Notes: generated by a model from the sequence alone, not told the origin. A stretch of 64,000 nucleotides of DNA from Apostichopus japonicus (GCF_037975245.1 NC_092564.1:24550484-24614483); one strand, 5' to 3'; shown: positions 26,801 through 41,800, numbered from the stretch's first letter. Translations and numbers: made by a program.

Positions 26801-29800
26801 TCCACGGTACTAGAGGAAGCTCCTGTTGTCTCAGAACCTGTAGTAGAACTCTCTGTGGATACCGTCGTAGACTCTGTCTTAGTCGTCTCGGCTGAGGATG
26901 TCAATCCTTCTGTCGATGTAGACTCACTGGTCACTCTTTTAGAGGTAGCAGATCTAGTGCTGGCTTGACTAGATGAAGGCTGGCTTGTAACTTCTGGGCT
27001 GCTACTTGCTGAAACCGTTGTCAATGTGGTTGAAGCCTCTGGAGTAGTGCTGGTACTCTCCTCCGTGCTGATCGATTTCGATGAAGAAATAGCTGTCGTC
27101 TCGGAACTAGTTTCAGCTGTCGTGGCCAAACCAGAAGGAGTAGACTCCAGAGATGTTGTAACTTGAGTTGTTTCAACAGTTGTCTGATATGGCGTGGACG
27201 TTACCCCTAAGGAGCTGGTCTCCTTCACAGCTGTCGAATAAGAGGTTGTTTCCACGGTACTAGAGGAAGGTACTGTTGTCTCAGAACCTGAAGTAGAACT
27301 CTCTGTGGATACTGTCGTAGACTCTGTCTTAGTCGTCTCGGCTGAAGATGTCAATCCTTCTGTCGATGTAGACTCACTGGTCACTCTTTCAGAGGTAGCA
27401 GATCTAGTGCTGGCTTGACTAGATGAAGGCTGGCTTGTAACCTCTGGGCTGCTACTTGCTGAAACCGTTGTCAATGTGGTTGAAGGCTCTGGAGTAGTGA
27501 TGGTACTCTCCTCCGTGCTGATCGATTTCGATGAAGAAATAGCTGTCGTCTCGGAACTAGTTTCAGCTGTCGTGGCCAAACCAGAAGGAGTAGACTCCAG
27601 AGATGTTGTAACTTGAGTTGTTTCAACAGTTGTCTGATATGGCGTGGTCGTTTCCCCTAAGGAGCTGGTCTCCTTCACAGCTGTCGAATAAGAGGTTGTT
27701 TCCACGGTACTAGAGGAAGCTCCTGTTGTCTCAGAACCTGTAGTAGAACTCTCTGTGGATACCGTCGTAGACTCTGTCTTAGTCGTCTCGGCTGAGGATG
27801 TCAATCCTTCTGTCGATGTAGACTCACTGGTCACTCTTTCAGAGGTAGCAGATCTAGTGCTGGCTTGACTAGATGAAGGCTGGCTTGTAACCTCTGGGCT
27901 GCTACTTGCTGAAACCGTTGTCAATGTGGTTGAAGCCTCTGGAGTAGTGCTGGTACTCTCCTCCGTGCTGATCGATTTCGATGAAGAAATAGCTGTCGTC
28001 TCGGATTTAGTTTCAGCTGTCGTGGCCAAACCAGAAGAAGGAGTAGACTCCAGAGATGTTGTAACTTGAGTTGTTTCAACAGTTGTCTGATATGGCGTGG
28101 ACGTTACCCCTAAAGAGCTGGTCTCCTTCACAGCTGTCGAATAAGAGGTTGTTTCCACAGTACTAGAGGAAGGTACTGTTGTCTCAGAACCTGAAGTAGA
28201 ACTCTCTGTGGATACTGTCGTAGACTCTGTCTTAGTCGTCTCGGCTGAAGATGTCAATCCTTCTGTCGATGTAGACTCACTGGTCACTCTTTCAGAGGTA
28301 GCAGATCTAGTGCTGGCTTGACTAGATGAAGGCTGGCTTGTAACCTCTGGGCTGCTACTTGCTGAAACCGTTGTCAATGTGGTTGAAGGCTCTGGAGTAG
28401 TGATGGTACTCTCCTCCGTGCTGATCGATTTCGATGAAGAAATAGCTGTCGTCTCGGAACTAGTTTCAGCTGTCGTGGCCAAACCAGAAGAAGGAGTAGA
28501 CTCCAGAGATGTTGTAACTTGAGTTGTTTCAACAGTTGTCTGATATGGCGTGGTCGTTTCCCCTAAGGAGCTGGTCTCCTTCACAGCTGTCGAATAAGAG
28601 GTTGTTTCCACAGTACTAGAGGAAGGTACTGTTGTCTCAGAACCTGTAGTAAAACTCTCTGTGGATACTGTCGTTGACTCTGTCTTAGTCGTCTCGGCTG
28701 AAGATGTCAATCCTTCTGTCGATGTAGACTCACTGGTCACTCTTTCAGAGGTAGCAGATCTAGTGCTGGCTTGACTAGATGAAGGCTGGCTTGCAACCTC
28801 TGGGCTGCTACTTGCTGAAACCGTTGTCAATGTGGTTGAAGGCTCTTCAGTAGTGATGGTACTCTCCTCCGTGCTGATCGATTTCGATGAAGAAATAGCT
28901 GTCGTCTCGGAACTACTTTCAGCTGTCGTGGCCAAAGCAGGAGTAGACTCCAGAGATGTTGTAACTTGAGTTGTTTCAACAGTTGTCTGATATGGCGTGG
29001 TCGTTTCCCCTAAGGAGCTGGTTTCCTTCACAGCTGTCGAATAAGAGGTTGTTTCCACGGTACTAGAGGAAGGTCCTGTTGTCTCAGAACCTGAAGTAGA
29101 ACTCTCTGTGGATACCGTCGTAGACTCTGTCTTAGTCGTCTCGGCTGAGGATGTCAATCCTTCTGTCGATATAGACTCACTGGTCACTCTTTCAGAGGTA
29201 GCAGATCTAGTGCTGGCTTGACAAGATGAAGGCTGGCTTGTAACTTCTGGGCTGCTACTTGCTGAAACCGTTGTCAATGTGGTTGAAGCCTCTGGAGTAG
29301 TGCTGGTACTCTCCTCCGTGCTGATCGATTTCGATGAAGAAATAGCTGTCGTCTCGGAACTAGTTTCAGCTGTCGTGGCCAAACCAGAAGGAGTAGACTC
29401 CAGAGATGTTGTAACTTGAGTTGTTTCAACAGTTGTCTGATATGGCGTGGTCGTTTCCCCTAAGGAGCTGGTCTCCTTCACAGCTGTCGAATAAGAGGTT
29501 GTTTCCACGGTACTAGAGGAAGCTCCTGTTGTCTCAGAACCTGTAGTAGAACTCTCTGTGGATACCGTCGTAGACTCTGTCTTAGTCGTCTCGGCTGAGG
29601 ATGTCAATCCTTCTGTCGATGTAGACTCACTGGTCACTCTTTCAGAGGTAGCAGATCTAGTGCTGGCTTGACTAGATGAAGGCTGGCTCCTAACTTCTGG
29701 GCTGCTACTTGCTGAAACCGTTGTCAATGTGGTTGAAGCCTCTGGAGTAGTGCTGGTACTCTCCTCCGTGCTGATCGATTTCGATGAAGAAATAGCTGTC

Positions 29801-32800
29801 GTCTCGGAACTAGTTTCAGCTGTCGTGGCCAAACCAGAAGAAGGAGTAGACTCCAGAGATGTTGTAACTTGAGTTGTTTCAACAGTTGTCTGATATGGCG
29901 TGGACGTTACCCCTAAAGAGCTGGTCTCCTTCACAGCTGTCGAATAAGAGGTTGTTTCCACAGTACTAGAGGAAGGTACTGTTGTCTCAGAACCTGAAGT
30001 AGAACTCTCTGTGGATACTGTCGTAGACTCTGTCTTAGTCGTCTCGGCTGAAGATGTCAATCCTTCTGTCGATGTAGACTCACTGGTCACTCTTTCAGAG
30101 GTAGCAGATCTAGTGCTGGCTTGACTAGATGAAGGCTGGCTTGTAACCTCTGGGCTGCTACTTGCTGAAACCGTTGTCAATGTGGTTGAAGGCTCTGGAG
30201 TAGTGATGGTACTCTCCTCCGTGCTGATCGATTTCGATGAAGAAATAGCTGTCGTCTCGGAACTAGTTTCAGCTGTCGTGGCCAAACCAGAAGAAGGAGT
30301 AGACTCCAGAGATGTTGTAACTTGAGTTGTTTCAACAGTTGTCTGATATGGCGTGGTCGTTTCCCCTAAGGAGCTGGTCTCCTTCACAGCTGTCGAATAA
30401 GAGGTTGTTTCCACAGTACTAGAGGAAGGTACTGTTGTCTCAGAACCTGTAGTAGAACTCTCTGTGGATACTGTCGTTGACTCTGTCTTAGTCGTCTCGG
30501 CTGAAGATGTCAATCCTTCTGTCGATGTAGACTCACTGGTCACTCTTTCAGAGGTAGCAGATCTAGTGCTGGCTTGACTAGATGAAGGCTGGCTTGCAAC
30601 CTCTGGGCTGCTACTTGCTGAAACCGTTGTCAATGTGGTTGAAGGCTCTTCAGTAGTGATGGTACTCTCCTCCGTGCTGATCGATTTCGATGAAGAAATA
30701 GCTGTCGTCTCGGAACTACTTTCAGCTGTCGTGGCCAAAGCAGGAGTAGACTCCAGAGATGTTGTAACTTGAGTTGTTTCAACAGTTGTCTGATATGGCG
30801 TGGTCGTTTCCCCTAAGGAGCTGGTTTCCTTCACAGCTGTCGAATAAGAGGTTGTTTCCACGGTACTAGAGGAAGGTCCTGTTGTCTCAGAACCTGAAGT
30901 AGAACTCTCTGTGGATACCGTCGTAGACTCTGTCTTAGTCGTCTCGGCTGAGGATGTCAATCCTTCTGTCGATATAGACTCACTGGTCACTCTTTCAGAG
31001 GTAGCAGATCTAGTGCTGGCTTGACTAGATGAAGGCTGGCTTGTAACTTCTGGGCTGCTACTTGCTGAAACCGTTGTCAATGTGGTTGAAGCCTCTGGAG
31101 TAGTGCTGGTACTCTCCTCCGTGCTGATCGATTTCGATGAAGAAATAGCTGTCGTCTCGGAACTAGTTTCAGCTGTCGTGGTCAAAGCAGAAGAAGGAGT
31201 AGACTCCAGAGATGTTGTAACTTGAGTTGTTTCAACAGTTGTCTGATATGGCGTGGTCGTTTCCACTAAGGAGCTGGTCTCCTTCACAGCTGTCGAATAA
31301 GAGGTTGTTTCCACGGTACTGGAGGAAGCTCCTGTTGTCTCAGAACCTGTAGTAGAACTCTCTGTGGATACCGTCGTAGACTCTGTCTTAGTCGTCTCGG
31401 CTGAGGATGTCAATCCTTCTGTCGATGTAGACTCACTGGTCACTCTTTCAGAGGTAGCAGATCTAGTGCTGGCTTGACTAGATGAAGGCTGGCTTGTAAC
31501 CTCTGGGCTGCTACTTGCTGAAACCGTTGTCAATGTGGTTGAAGGCTCTTGAGTAGTGATGGTACTCTCCTCCGTGCTGATCGATTTCGATGAAGAAATA
31601 GCTGTCGTCTCGGAACTAGTTTCAGCTGTCGTGGCCAAACCAGAAGGAGTAGACTCCAGAGATGTTGTAACTTGAGTTGTTTCAATAGTTGTCTGATATG
31701 GCGTGGTCGTTTCCCCTAAGGAGCTGGTCTCCTTCACAGCTGTCGAATAAGAGGTTGTTTCCACGGTACTGGAGGAAGCTCCTGTTGTCTCAGAACCTGT
31801 AGTAGAACTCTCTGTGGATACCGTCGTAGACTCTGTCTTAGTCGTCTCGGCTGAGGATGTCAATCCTTCTGTCGATGTAGACTCACTGGTCACTCTTTTA
31901 GAGGTAGCAGATCTAGTGCTGGCTTGACTAGATGAAGGCTGGCTTGTAACCTCTGGGCTGCTACTTGCTGAAACCGTTGTCAATGTGGTTGAAGGCTCTT
32001 GAGTAGTGATGGTACTCTCCTCCGTGCTGATCGATTTCGATGAAGAAATAGCTGTCGTCTCGGAACTAGTTTCAGCTGTCGTGGCCAAACCAGAAGGAGT
32101 AGACTCCAGAGATGTTGTAACTTGAGTTGTTTCAATAGTTGTCTGATATGGCGTGGTCGTTTCCCCTAAGGAGCTGGTCTCCTTCACAGCTGTCGAATAA
32201 GAGGTTGTTTCCACAGTACTAGAGGAAGGTCCTGTTGTCTCAGAACCTGAAGTAGAACTCTCTGTGGATACCGTCGTAGACTCTGTCTTAGTCGTCTCGG
32301 CTGAGGATGTCAATCCTTCTGTCGACATAGACTCACTGGTCACTCTTTCAGAGGTAGCAGATCTAGTGCTGGCTTGACTAGATGAAGGCTGGCTTGTAAC
32401 CTCTGGGCTGCTACTTGCTGAAACCGTTGTCAATGTGGTTGAAGGCTCTGGAGTAGTGATGGTACTCTCCTCCGTGCTGATCGATTTCGATGAAGAAATA
32501 GCTGTCGTCTCGGAACTAGTTTCAGCTGTCGTGGCCAAACCAGAAGGAGTAGACTCCAGAGATGTTGTAACTTGAGTTGTTTCAACAGTTGTCTGATATG
32601 GCGTGGTCGTTTCTCCTAAGGAGCTGGTCTCCTTCACAGCTGTCGAATAAGAGGTTGTTTCCACAGTACTAGAGGAAGCTCCTGTTGTCTCAGAACCTGA
32701 AGTAGAACTCTCTGTGGATACCGTCGTAGACTCTGTCTTAGTCGTCTCGGCTGAGGATGTCAATCCTTCTGTCGACATAGACTCACTGGTCACTCTTTCA

Positions 32801-35800
32801 GAGGTAGCAGATCTAGTGCTGGCTTGACTAGATGAAGGCTGGCTTGTAACCTCTGGGCTGCTACTTGCTGAAACCGTTGTCAATGTGGTTGAAGGCTCTG
32901 GAGTAGTGATGGTACTCTCCTCCGTGCTGATCGATTTCGATGAAGAAATAGCTGTCGTCTCGGAACTAGTTTCAGCTGTCGTGGCCAAACCAGAAGGAGT
33001 AGACTCCAGAGATGTTGTAACTTGAGTTGTTTCAACAGTTGTCTGATATGGCGTGGTCGTTTCCCCTAAGGAGCTGGTCTCCTTCACAGCTGTCGAATAA
33101 GAGGTTGTTTCCACGGTACTAGAGGAAGCTCCTGTTGTCTCAGAACCTGTAGTAGAACTCTCTGTGGATACTGTCGTTGACTCTGTCTTAGTCGTCTCGG
33201 CTGAAGATGTCAATCCTTCTGTCGATGTAGACTCACTGGTCACTCTTTCAGAGGTAGCAGATCTAGTGCTGGCTTGACTAGATGAAGGCTGGCTTGCAAC
33301 CTCTGGGCTGCTACTTGCTGAAACCGTTGTCAATGTGGTTGAAGACTCTTCAGTAGTGATGGTACTCTCCTCCGTGCTGATCGATTTCGATGAAGAAATA
33401 GCTGTCGTCTCGGAACTACTTTCAGCTGTCGTGGCCAAAGCAGGAGTAGACTCCAGAGATGTTGTAACTTGAGTTGTTTCAACAGTTGTCTGATATGGCG
33501 TGGTCGTTTCCCCTAAGGAGCTGGTTTCCTTCACAGCTGTCGAATAAGAGGTTGTTTCCACGGTACTAGAGGAAGGTCCTGTTGTCTCAGAACCTGAAGT
33601 AGAACTCTCTGTGGATACCGTCGTAGACTCTGTCTTAGTCGTCTCGGCTGAGGATGTCAATCCTTCTGTCGATATAGACTCACTGGTCACTCTTTCAGAG
33701 GTAGCAGATCTAGTGCTGGCTTGACTAGATGAAGGCTGGCTTGTAACTTCTGGGCTGCTACTTGCTGAAACCGTTGTCAATGTGGTTGAAGCCTCTGGAG
33801 TAGTGCTGGTACTCTCCTCCGTGCTGATCGATTTCGATGAAGAAATAGCTGTCGTCTCGGAACTAGTTTCAGCTGTCGTGGTCAAAGCAGAAGAAGGAGT
33901 AGACTCCAGAGATGTTGTAACTTGAGTTGTTTCAACAGTTGTCTGATATGGCGTGGTCGTTTCCACTAAGGAGCTGGTCTCCTTCACAGCTGTCGAATAA
34001 GAGGTTGTTTCCACGGTACTGGAGGAAGCTCCTGTTGTCTCAGAACCTGTAGTAGAACTCTCTGTGGATACCGTCGTAGACTCTGTCTTAGTCGTCTCGG
34101 CTGAGGATGTCAATCCTTCTGTCGATGTAGACTCACTGGTCACTCTTTTAGAGGTAGCAGATCTAGTGCTGGCTTGACTAGATGAAGGCTGGCTTGTAAC
34201 CTCTGGGCTGCTACTTGCTGAAACCGTTGTCAATGTGGTTGAAGGCTCTTCAGTAGTGATGGTACTCTCCTCCGTGCTGATCGATTTCGATGAAGAAATA
34301 GCTGTCGTCTCGGAACTAGTTTCAGCTGTCGTGGCCAAACCAGAAGGAGTAGACTCCAGAGATGTTGTAACTTGAGTTGTTTCAATAGTTGTCTGATATG
34401 GCGTGGTCGTTTCCCCTAAGGAGCTGGTCTCCTTCACAGCTGTCGAATAAGAGGTTGTTTCCACGGTACTGGAGGAAGCTCCTGTTGTCTCAGAACCTGT
34501 AGTAGAACTCTCTGTGGATACCGTCGTAGACTCTGTCTTAGTCGTCTCGGCTGAGGATGTCAATCCTTCTGTCGATGTAGACTCACTGGTCACTCTTTTA
34601 GAGGTAGCAGATCTAGTGCTGGCTTGACTAGATGAAGGCTGGCTTGTAACCTCTGGGCTGCTACTTGCTGAAACCGTTGTCAATGTGGTTGAAGGCTCTT
34701 GAGTAGTGATGGTACTCTCCTCCGTGCTGATCGATTTCGATGAAGAAATAGCTGTCGTCTCGGAACTAGTTTCAGCTGTCGTGGCCAAACCAGAAGGAGT
34801 AGACTCCAGAGATGTTGTAACTTGAGTTGTTTCAATAGTTGTCTGATATGGCGTGGTCGTTTCCCCTAAGGAGCTGGTCTCCTTCACAGCTGTCGAATAA
34901 GAGGTTGTTTCCACAGTACTAGAGGAAGGTCCTGTTGTCTCAGAACCTGAAGTAGAACTCTCTGTGGATACCGTCGTAGACTCTGTCTTAGTCGTCTCGG
35001 CTGAGGATGTCAATCCTTCTGTCGACATAGACTCACTGGTCACTCTTTCAGAGGTAGCAGATCTAGTGCTGGCTTGACTAGATGAAGGCTGGCTTGTAAC
35101 CTCTGGGCTGCTACTTGCTGAAACCGTTGTCAATGTGGTTGAAGGCTCTGGAGTAGTGATGGTACTCTCCTCCGTGCTGATCGATTTCGATGAAGAAATA
35201 GCTGTCGTCTCGGAACTAGTTTCAGCTGTCGTGGCCAAACCAGAAGGAGTAGACTCCAGAGATGTTGTAACTTGAGTTGTTTCAACAGTTGTCTGATATG
35301 GCGTGGTCGTTTCTCCTAAGGAGCTGGTCTCCTTCACAGCTGTCGAATAAGAGGTTGTTTCCACAGTACTAGAGGAAGCTCCTGTTGTCTCAGAACCTGA
35401 AGTAGAACTCTCTGTGGATACCGTCGTAGACTCTGTCTTAGTCGTCTCGGCTGAGGATGTCAATCCTTCTGTCGACATAGACTCACTGGTCACTCTTTCA
35501 GAGGTAGCAGATCTAGTGCTGGCTTGACTAGATGAAGGCTGGCTTGTAACCTCTGGGCTGCTACTTGCTGAAACCGTTGTCAATGTGGTTGAAGGCTCTG
35601 GAGTAGTGATGGTACTCTCCTCCGTGCTGATCGATTTCGATGAAGAAATAGCTGTCGTCTCGGAACTAGTTTCAGCTGTCGTGGCCAAACCAGAAGGAGT
35701 AGACTCCAGAGATGTTGTAACTTGAGTTGTTTCAACAGTTGTCTGATATGGCGTGGTCGTTTCCCCTAAGGAGCTGGTCTCCTTCACAGCTGTCGAATAA

Positions 35801-38800
35801 GAGGTTGTTTCCACGGTACTAGAGGAAGCTCCTGTTGTCTCAGAACCTGTAGTAGAACTCTCTGTGGATACCGTCGTAGACTCTGTCTTAGTCGTCTCGG
35901 CTGAGGATGTCAATCCTTCTGTCGATGTAGACTCACTGGTCACTCTTTCAGAGGTAGCAGATCTAGTGCTGGCTTGACTAGATGAAGGCTGGCTTGTAAC
36001 TTCTGGGCTGCTACTTGCTGAAACCGTTGTCAATGTGGTTGAAGCCTCTGGAGTAGTGCTGGTACTCTCCTCCGTGCTGATCGATTTCGATGAAGAAATA
36101 GCTGTCGTCTCGGAACTAGTTTCAACTGTCGTGGCCAAACCAGAAGAAGGAGTAGACTCCAGAGATGTTGTAACTTGAGTTGTTTCAACAGTTGTCTGAT
36201 ATGGCGTGGACGTTACCCCTAAAGAGCTGGTCTCCTTCACAGCTGTCGAATAAGAGGTTGTTTCCACAGTACTAGAGGAAGGTACTGTTGTCTCAGAACC
36301 TGAAGTAGAACTCTCTGTGGATACTGTCGTAGACTCTGTCTTAGTCGTCTCGGCTGAAGATGTCAATCCTTCTGTCGATGTAGACTCACTGGTCACTCTT
36401 TCAGAGGTAGCAGATCTAGTGCTGGCTTGACTAGATGAAGGCTGGCTTGTAACCTCTGGGCTGCTACTTGCTGAAACCGTTGTCAATGTGGTTGAAGGCT
36501 CTGGAGTAGTGATGGTACTCTCCTCCGTGCTGATCGATTTCGATGAAGAAATAGCTGTCGTCTCGGAACTAGTTTCAGCTGTCGTGGCCAAACCAGAAGA
36601 AGGAGTAGACTCCAGAGATGTTGTAACTTGAGTTGTTTCAACAGTTGTCTGATATGGCGTGGTCGTTTCCCCTAAGGAGCTGGTCTCCTTCACAGCTGTC
36701 GAATAAGAGGTTGTTTCCACAGTACTAGAGGAAGGTACTGTTGTCTCAGAACCTGTAGTAGAACTCTCTGTGGATACTGTCGTTGACTCTGTCTTAGTCG
36801 TCTCGGCTGAAGATGTCAATCCTTCTGTCGATGTAGACTCACTGGTCACTCTTTCAGAGGTAGCAGATCTAGTGCTGGCTTGACTAGATGAAGGCTGGCT
36901 TGCAACCTCTGGGCTGCTACTTGCTGAAACCGTTGTCAATGTGGTTGAAGGCTCTGGAGTAGTGATGGTACTCTCCTCCGTGCTGATCGATTTCGATGAA
37001 GAAATAGCTGTCGTCTCGGAACTAGTTTCAGCTGTCGTGGCCAAACCAGAAGAAGGAGTAGACTCCAGAGATGTTGTAACTTGAGTTGTTTCAACAGTTG
37101 TCTGATATGGCGTGGTCGTTTCCCCTAAGGAGCTGGTTTCCTTCACAGCTGTCGAATAAGAGGTTGTTTCCACGGTACTAGAGGAAGGTGCTGTTGTCTC
37201 AGAACCTGAAGTAGAACTCTCTGTGGATACCGTCGTAGACTCTGTCTTAGTCGTCTCGGCTGAAGATGTCAATCCTTCTGTCGATATAGACTCACTGGTC
37301 ACTCTTTCAGAGGTAGCAGATCTAGTGCTGGCTTGACTAGATGAAGGCTGGCTTGTAACTTCTGGGCTGCTACTTGCTGAAACCGTTGTCAATGTGGTTG
37401 AAGGCTCTTCAGTAGTGATGGTACTCTCCTCCGTGCTGATCGATTTCGATGAAGAAATAGCTGTCGTCTCGGAACTACTTTCAGCTGTCGTGGCCAAAGC
37501 AGGAGTAGACTCCAGAGATGTTGTAACTTGAGTTGTTTCAACAGTTGTCTGATATGGCGTGGTCGTTTCCCCTAAGGAGCTGGTTTCCTTCACAGCTGTC
37601 GAATAAGAGGTTGTTTCCACGGTACTAGAGGAAGGTCCTGTTGTCTCAGAACCTGAAGTAGAACTCTCTGTGGATACCGTCGTAGACTCTGTCTTAGTCG
37701 TCTCGGCTGAGGATGTCAATCCTTCTGTCGATATAGACTCACTGGTCACTCTTTCAGAGGTAGCAGATCTAGTGCTGGCTTGACTAGATGAAGGCTGGCT
37801 TGTAACTTCTGGGCTGCTACTTGCTGAAACCGTTGTCAATGTGGTTGAAGCCTCTGGAGTAGTGCTGGTACTCTCCTCCGTGCTGATCGATTTCGATGAA
37901 GAAATAGCTGTCGTCTCGGAACTAGTTTCAGCTGTCGTGGTCAAAGCAGAAGAAGGAGTAGACTCCAGAGATGTTGTAACTTGAGTTGTTTCAACAGTTG
38001 TCTGATATGGCGTGGTCGTTTCCCCTAAGGAGCTGGTCTCCTTCACAGCTGTCGAATAAGAGGTTGTTTCCACGGTACTGGAGGAAGCTCCTGTTGTCTC
38101 AGAACCTGTAGTAGAACTCTCTGTGGATACCGTCGTAGACTCTGTCTTAGTCGTCTCGGCTGAGGATGTCAATCCTTCTGTCGATGTAGACTCACTGGTC
38201 ACTCTTTTAGAGGTAGCAGATCTAGTGCTGGCTTGACTAGATGAAGGCTGGCTTGTAACCTCTGGGCTGCTACTTGCTGAAACCGTTGTCAATGTGGTTG
38301 AAGGCTCTTGAGTAGTGATGGTACTCTCCTCCGTGCTGATCGATTTCGATGAAGAAATAGCTGTCGTCTCGGAACTAGTTTCAGCTGTCGTGGCCAAACC
38401 AGAAGGAGTAGACTCCAGAGATGTTGTAACTTGAGTTGTTTCAATAGTTGTCTGATATGGCGTGGTCGTTTCCCCTAAGGAGCTGGTCTCCTTCACAGCT
38501 GTCGAATAAGAGGTTGTTTCCACAGTACTAGAGGAAGGTCCTGTTGTCTCAGAACCTGAAGTAGAACTCTCTGTGGATACCGTCGTAGACTCTGTTTTAG
38601 TCGTCTCGGCTGAGGATGTCAATCCTTCTGTCGACATAGACTCACTGGTCACTCTTTCAGAGGTAGCAGATCTAGTGCTGGCTTGACTAGATGAAGGCTG
38701 GCTTGTAACCTCTGGGCTGCTACTTGCTGAAACCGTTGTAAATGTGGTTGAAGGCTCTGGAGTAGTGATGGTACTCTCCTCCGTGCTGATCGATTTCGAT

Positions 38801-41800
38801 GAAGAAATAGCTGTCGTCTCGGAACTAGTTTCAGCTGTCGTGGCCAAACCAGAAGGAGTAGACTCCAGAGATGTTGTAACTTGAGTTGTTTCAACAGTTG
38901 TCTGATATGGCGTGGTCGTTTCTCCTAAGGAGCTGGTCTCCTTCACAGCTGTCGAATAAGAGGTTGTTTCCACAGTACTAGAGGAAGCTCCTGTTGTCTC
39001 AGAACCTGAAGTAGAACTCTCTATGGATACCGTCGTAGACTCTGTCTTAGTCGTCTCGGCTGAGGATGTCAATCCTTCTGTCGACATAGACTCACTGGTC
39101 ACTCTTTCAGAGGTAGCAGATCTAGTGCTGGCTTGACTAGATGAAGGCTGGCTTGTAACCTCTGGGCTGCTACTTGCTGAAACCGTTGTCAATGTGGTTG
39201 AAGGCTCTGGAGTAGTGATGGTACTCTCCTCCGTGCTGATCGATTTCGATGAAGAAATAGCTGTCGTCTCGGAACTAGTTTCAGCTGTCGTGGCCAAACC
39301 AGAAGGAGTAGACTCCAGAGATGTTGTAACTTGAGTTGTTTCAACAGTTGTCTGATATGGCGTGGTCGTTTCCCCTAAGGAGCTGGTCTCCTTCACAGCT
39401 GTCGAATAAGAGGTTGTTTCCACGGTACTAGAGGAAGCTCCTGTTGTCTCAGAACCTGTAGTAGAACTCTCTGTGGATACCGTCGTAGACTCTGTCTTAG
39501 TCGTCTCGGCTGAGGATGTCAATCCTTCTGTCGATGTAGACTCACTGGTCACTCTTTCAGAGGTAGCAGATCTAGTGCTGGCTTGACTAGATGAAGGCTG
39601 GCTTGTAACTTCTGGGCTGCTACTTGCTGAAACCGTTGTCAATGTGGTTGAAGCCTCTGGAGTAGTGCTGGTACTCTCCTCCGTGCTGATCGATTTCGAT
39701 GAAGAAATAGCTGTCGTCTCGGAACTAGTTTCAGCTGTCGTGGCCAAACCAGAAGAAGGAGTAGACTCCAGAGATGTTGTAACTTGAGTTGTTTCAACAG
39801 TTGTCTGATATGGCGTGGACGTTACCCCTAAAGAGCTGGTCTCCTTCACAGCTGTCGAATAAGAGGTTGTTTCCACAGTACTAGAGGAAGGTACTGTTGT
39901 CTCAGAACCTGAAGTAGAACTCTCTGTGGATACTGTCGTAGACTCTGTCTTAGTCGTCTCGGCTGAAGATGTCAATCCTTCTGTCGATGTAGACTCACTG
40001 GTCACTCTTTCAGAGGTAGCAGATCTAGTGCTGGCTTGACTAGATGAAGGCTGGCTTGTAACCTCTGGGCTGCTACTTGCTGAAACCGTTGTCAATGTGG
40101 TTGAAGGCTCTGGAGTAGTGATGGTACTCTCCTCCGTGCTGATCGATTTCGATGAAGAAATAGCTGTCGTCTCGGAACTAGTTTCAGCTGTCGTGGCCAA
40201 ACCAGAAGAAGGAGTAGACTCCAGAGATGTTGTAACTTGAGTTGTTTCAACAGTTGTCTGATATGGCGTGGTCGTTTCCCCTAAGGAGCTGGTCTCCTTC
40301 ACAGCTGTCGAATAAGAGGTTGTTTCCACAGTACTAGAGGAAGGTACTGTTGTCTCAGAACCTGTAGTAGAACTCTCTGTGGATACTGTCGTTGACTCTG
40401 TCTTAGTCGTCTCGGCTGAAGATGTCAATCCTTCTGTCGATGTAGACTCACTGGTCACTCTTTCAGAGGTAGCAGATCTAGTGCTGGCTTGACTAGATGA
40501 AGGCTGGCTTGCAACCTCTGGGCTGCTACTTGCTGAAACCGTTGTCAATGTGGTTGAAGGCTCTGGAGTAGTGATGGTACTCTCCTCCGTGCTGATCGAT
40601 TTCGATGAAGAAATAGCTGTCGTCTCGGAACTAGTTTCAGCTGTCGTGGCCAAACCAGAAGAAGGAGTAGACTCCAGAGATGTTGTAACTTGAGTTGTTT
40701 CAACAGTTGTCTGATATGGCGTGGTCGTTTCCCCTAAGGAGCTGGTTTCCTTCACAGCTGTCGAATAAGAGGTTGTTTCCACGGTACTAGAGGAAGGTGC
40801 TGTTGTCTCAGAACCTGAAGTAGAACTCTCTGTGGATACCGTCGTAGACTCTGTCTTAGTCGTCTCGGCTGAGGATGTCAATCCTTCTGTCGATATAGAC
40901 TCACTGGTCACTCTTTCAGAGGTAGCAGATCTAGTGCTGGCTTGACTAGATGAAGGCTGGCTTGTAACTTCTGGGCTGCTACTTGCTGAAACCGTTGTCA
41001 ATGTGGTTGAAGCCTCTGGAGTAGTGCTGGTACTCTCCTCCGTGCTGATCGATTTCGATGAAGAAATAGCTGTCGTCTCGGAACTAGTTTCAGCTGTCGT
41101 GGTCAAAGCAGAAGAAGGAGTAGACTCCAGAGATGTTGTAACTTGAGTTGTTTCAACAGTTGTCTGATATGGCGTGGTCGTTTCCCCTAAGGAGCTGGTC
41201 TCCTTCACAGCTGTCGAATAAGAGGTTGTTTCCACGGTACTGGAGGAAGCTCCTGTTGTCTCAGAACCTGTAGTAGAACTCTCTGTGGATACCGTCGTAG
41301 ACTCTGTCTTAGTCGTCTCGGCTGAGGATGTCAATCCTTCTGTCGATGTAGACTCACTGGTCACTCTTTTAGAGGTAGCAGATCTAGTGCTGGCTTGACT
41401 AGATGAAGGCTGGCTTGTAACCTCTGGGCTGCTACTTGCTGAAACCGTTGTCAATGTGGTTGAAGGCTCTGGAGTAGTGATGGTACTCTCCTCCGTGCTG
41501 ATCGATTTCGATGAAGAAATAGCTGTCGTCTCGGAACTAGTTTCAGCTGTCGTGGCCAAACCAGAAGGAGTAGACTCCAGAGATGTTGTAACTTGAGTTG
41601 TTTCAACAGTTGTCTGATATGGCGTGGTCGTTTCCCCTAAGGAGCTGGTTTCCTTCACAGCTGTCGAATAAGAGGTTGTTTCCACGGTACTAGAGGAAGG
41701 TGCTGTTGTCTCAGAACCTGAAGTAGAACTCTCTGTGGATACCGTCGTAGACTCTGTCTTAGTCGTCTCGGCTGAGGATGTCAATCCTTCTGTCGATATA

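Larger units (their letters stand above)
25000..36130 (-). repeat. ~1.2 kb block repeated at a 9915 bp offset (~25000-26210 and ~34915-36125)
   Basis: The variants gtcgacatag (25106 and 35021) and ttcaactg (26206 and 36121) recur at an offset of exactly 9915 bp (22 units). The first also occurs near 32321, so this segment exists in at least three places. The offset crosses the 6765 and 2700 bp duplications, so the events are nested. Confidence 0.75.

Noticed and set aside
38649-38894. Minus-strand 81-codon frame
   Set aside because: It is an off-frame reading of two repeat units; the real frame has codon starts at positions divisible by three.
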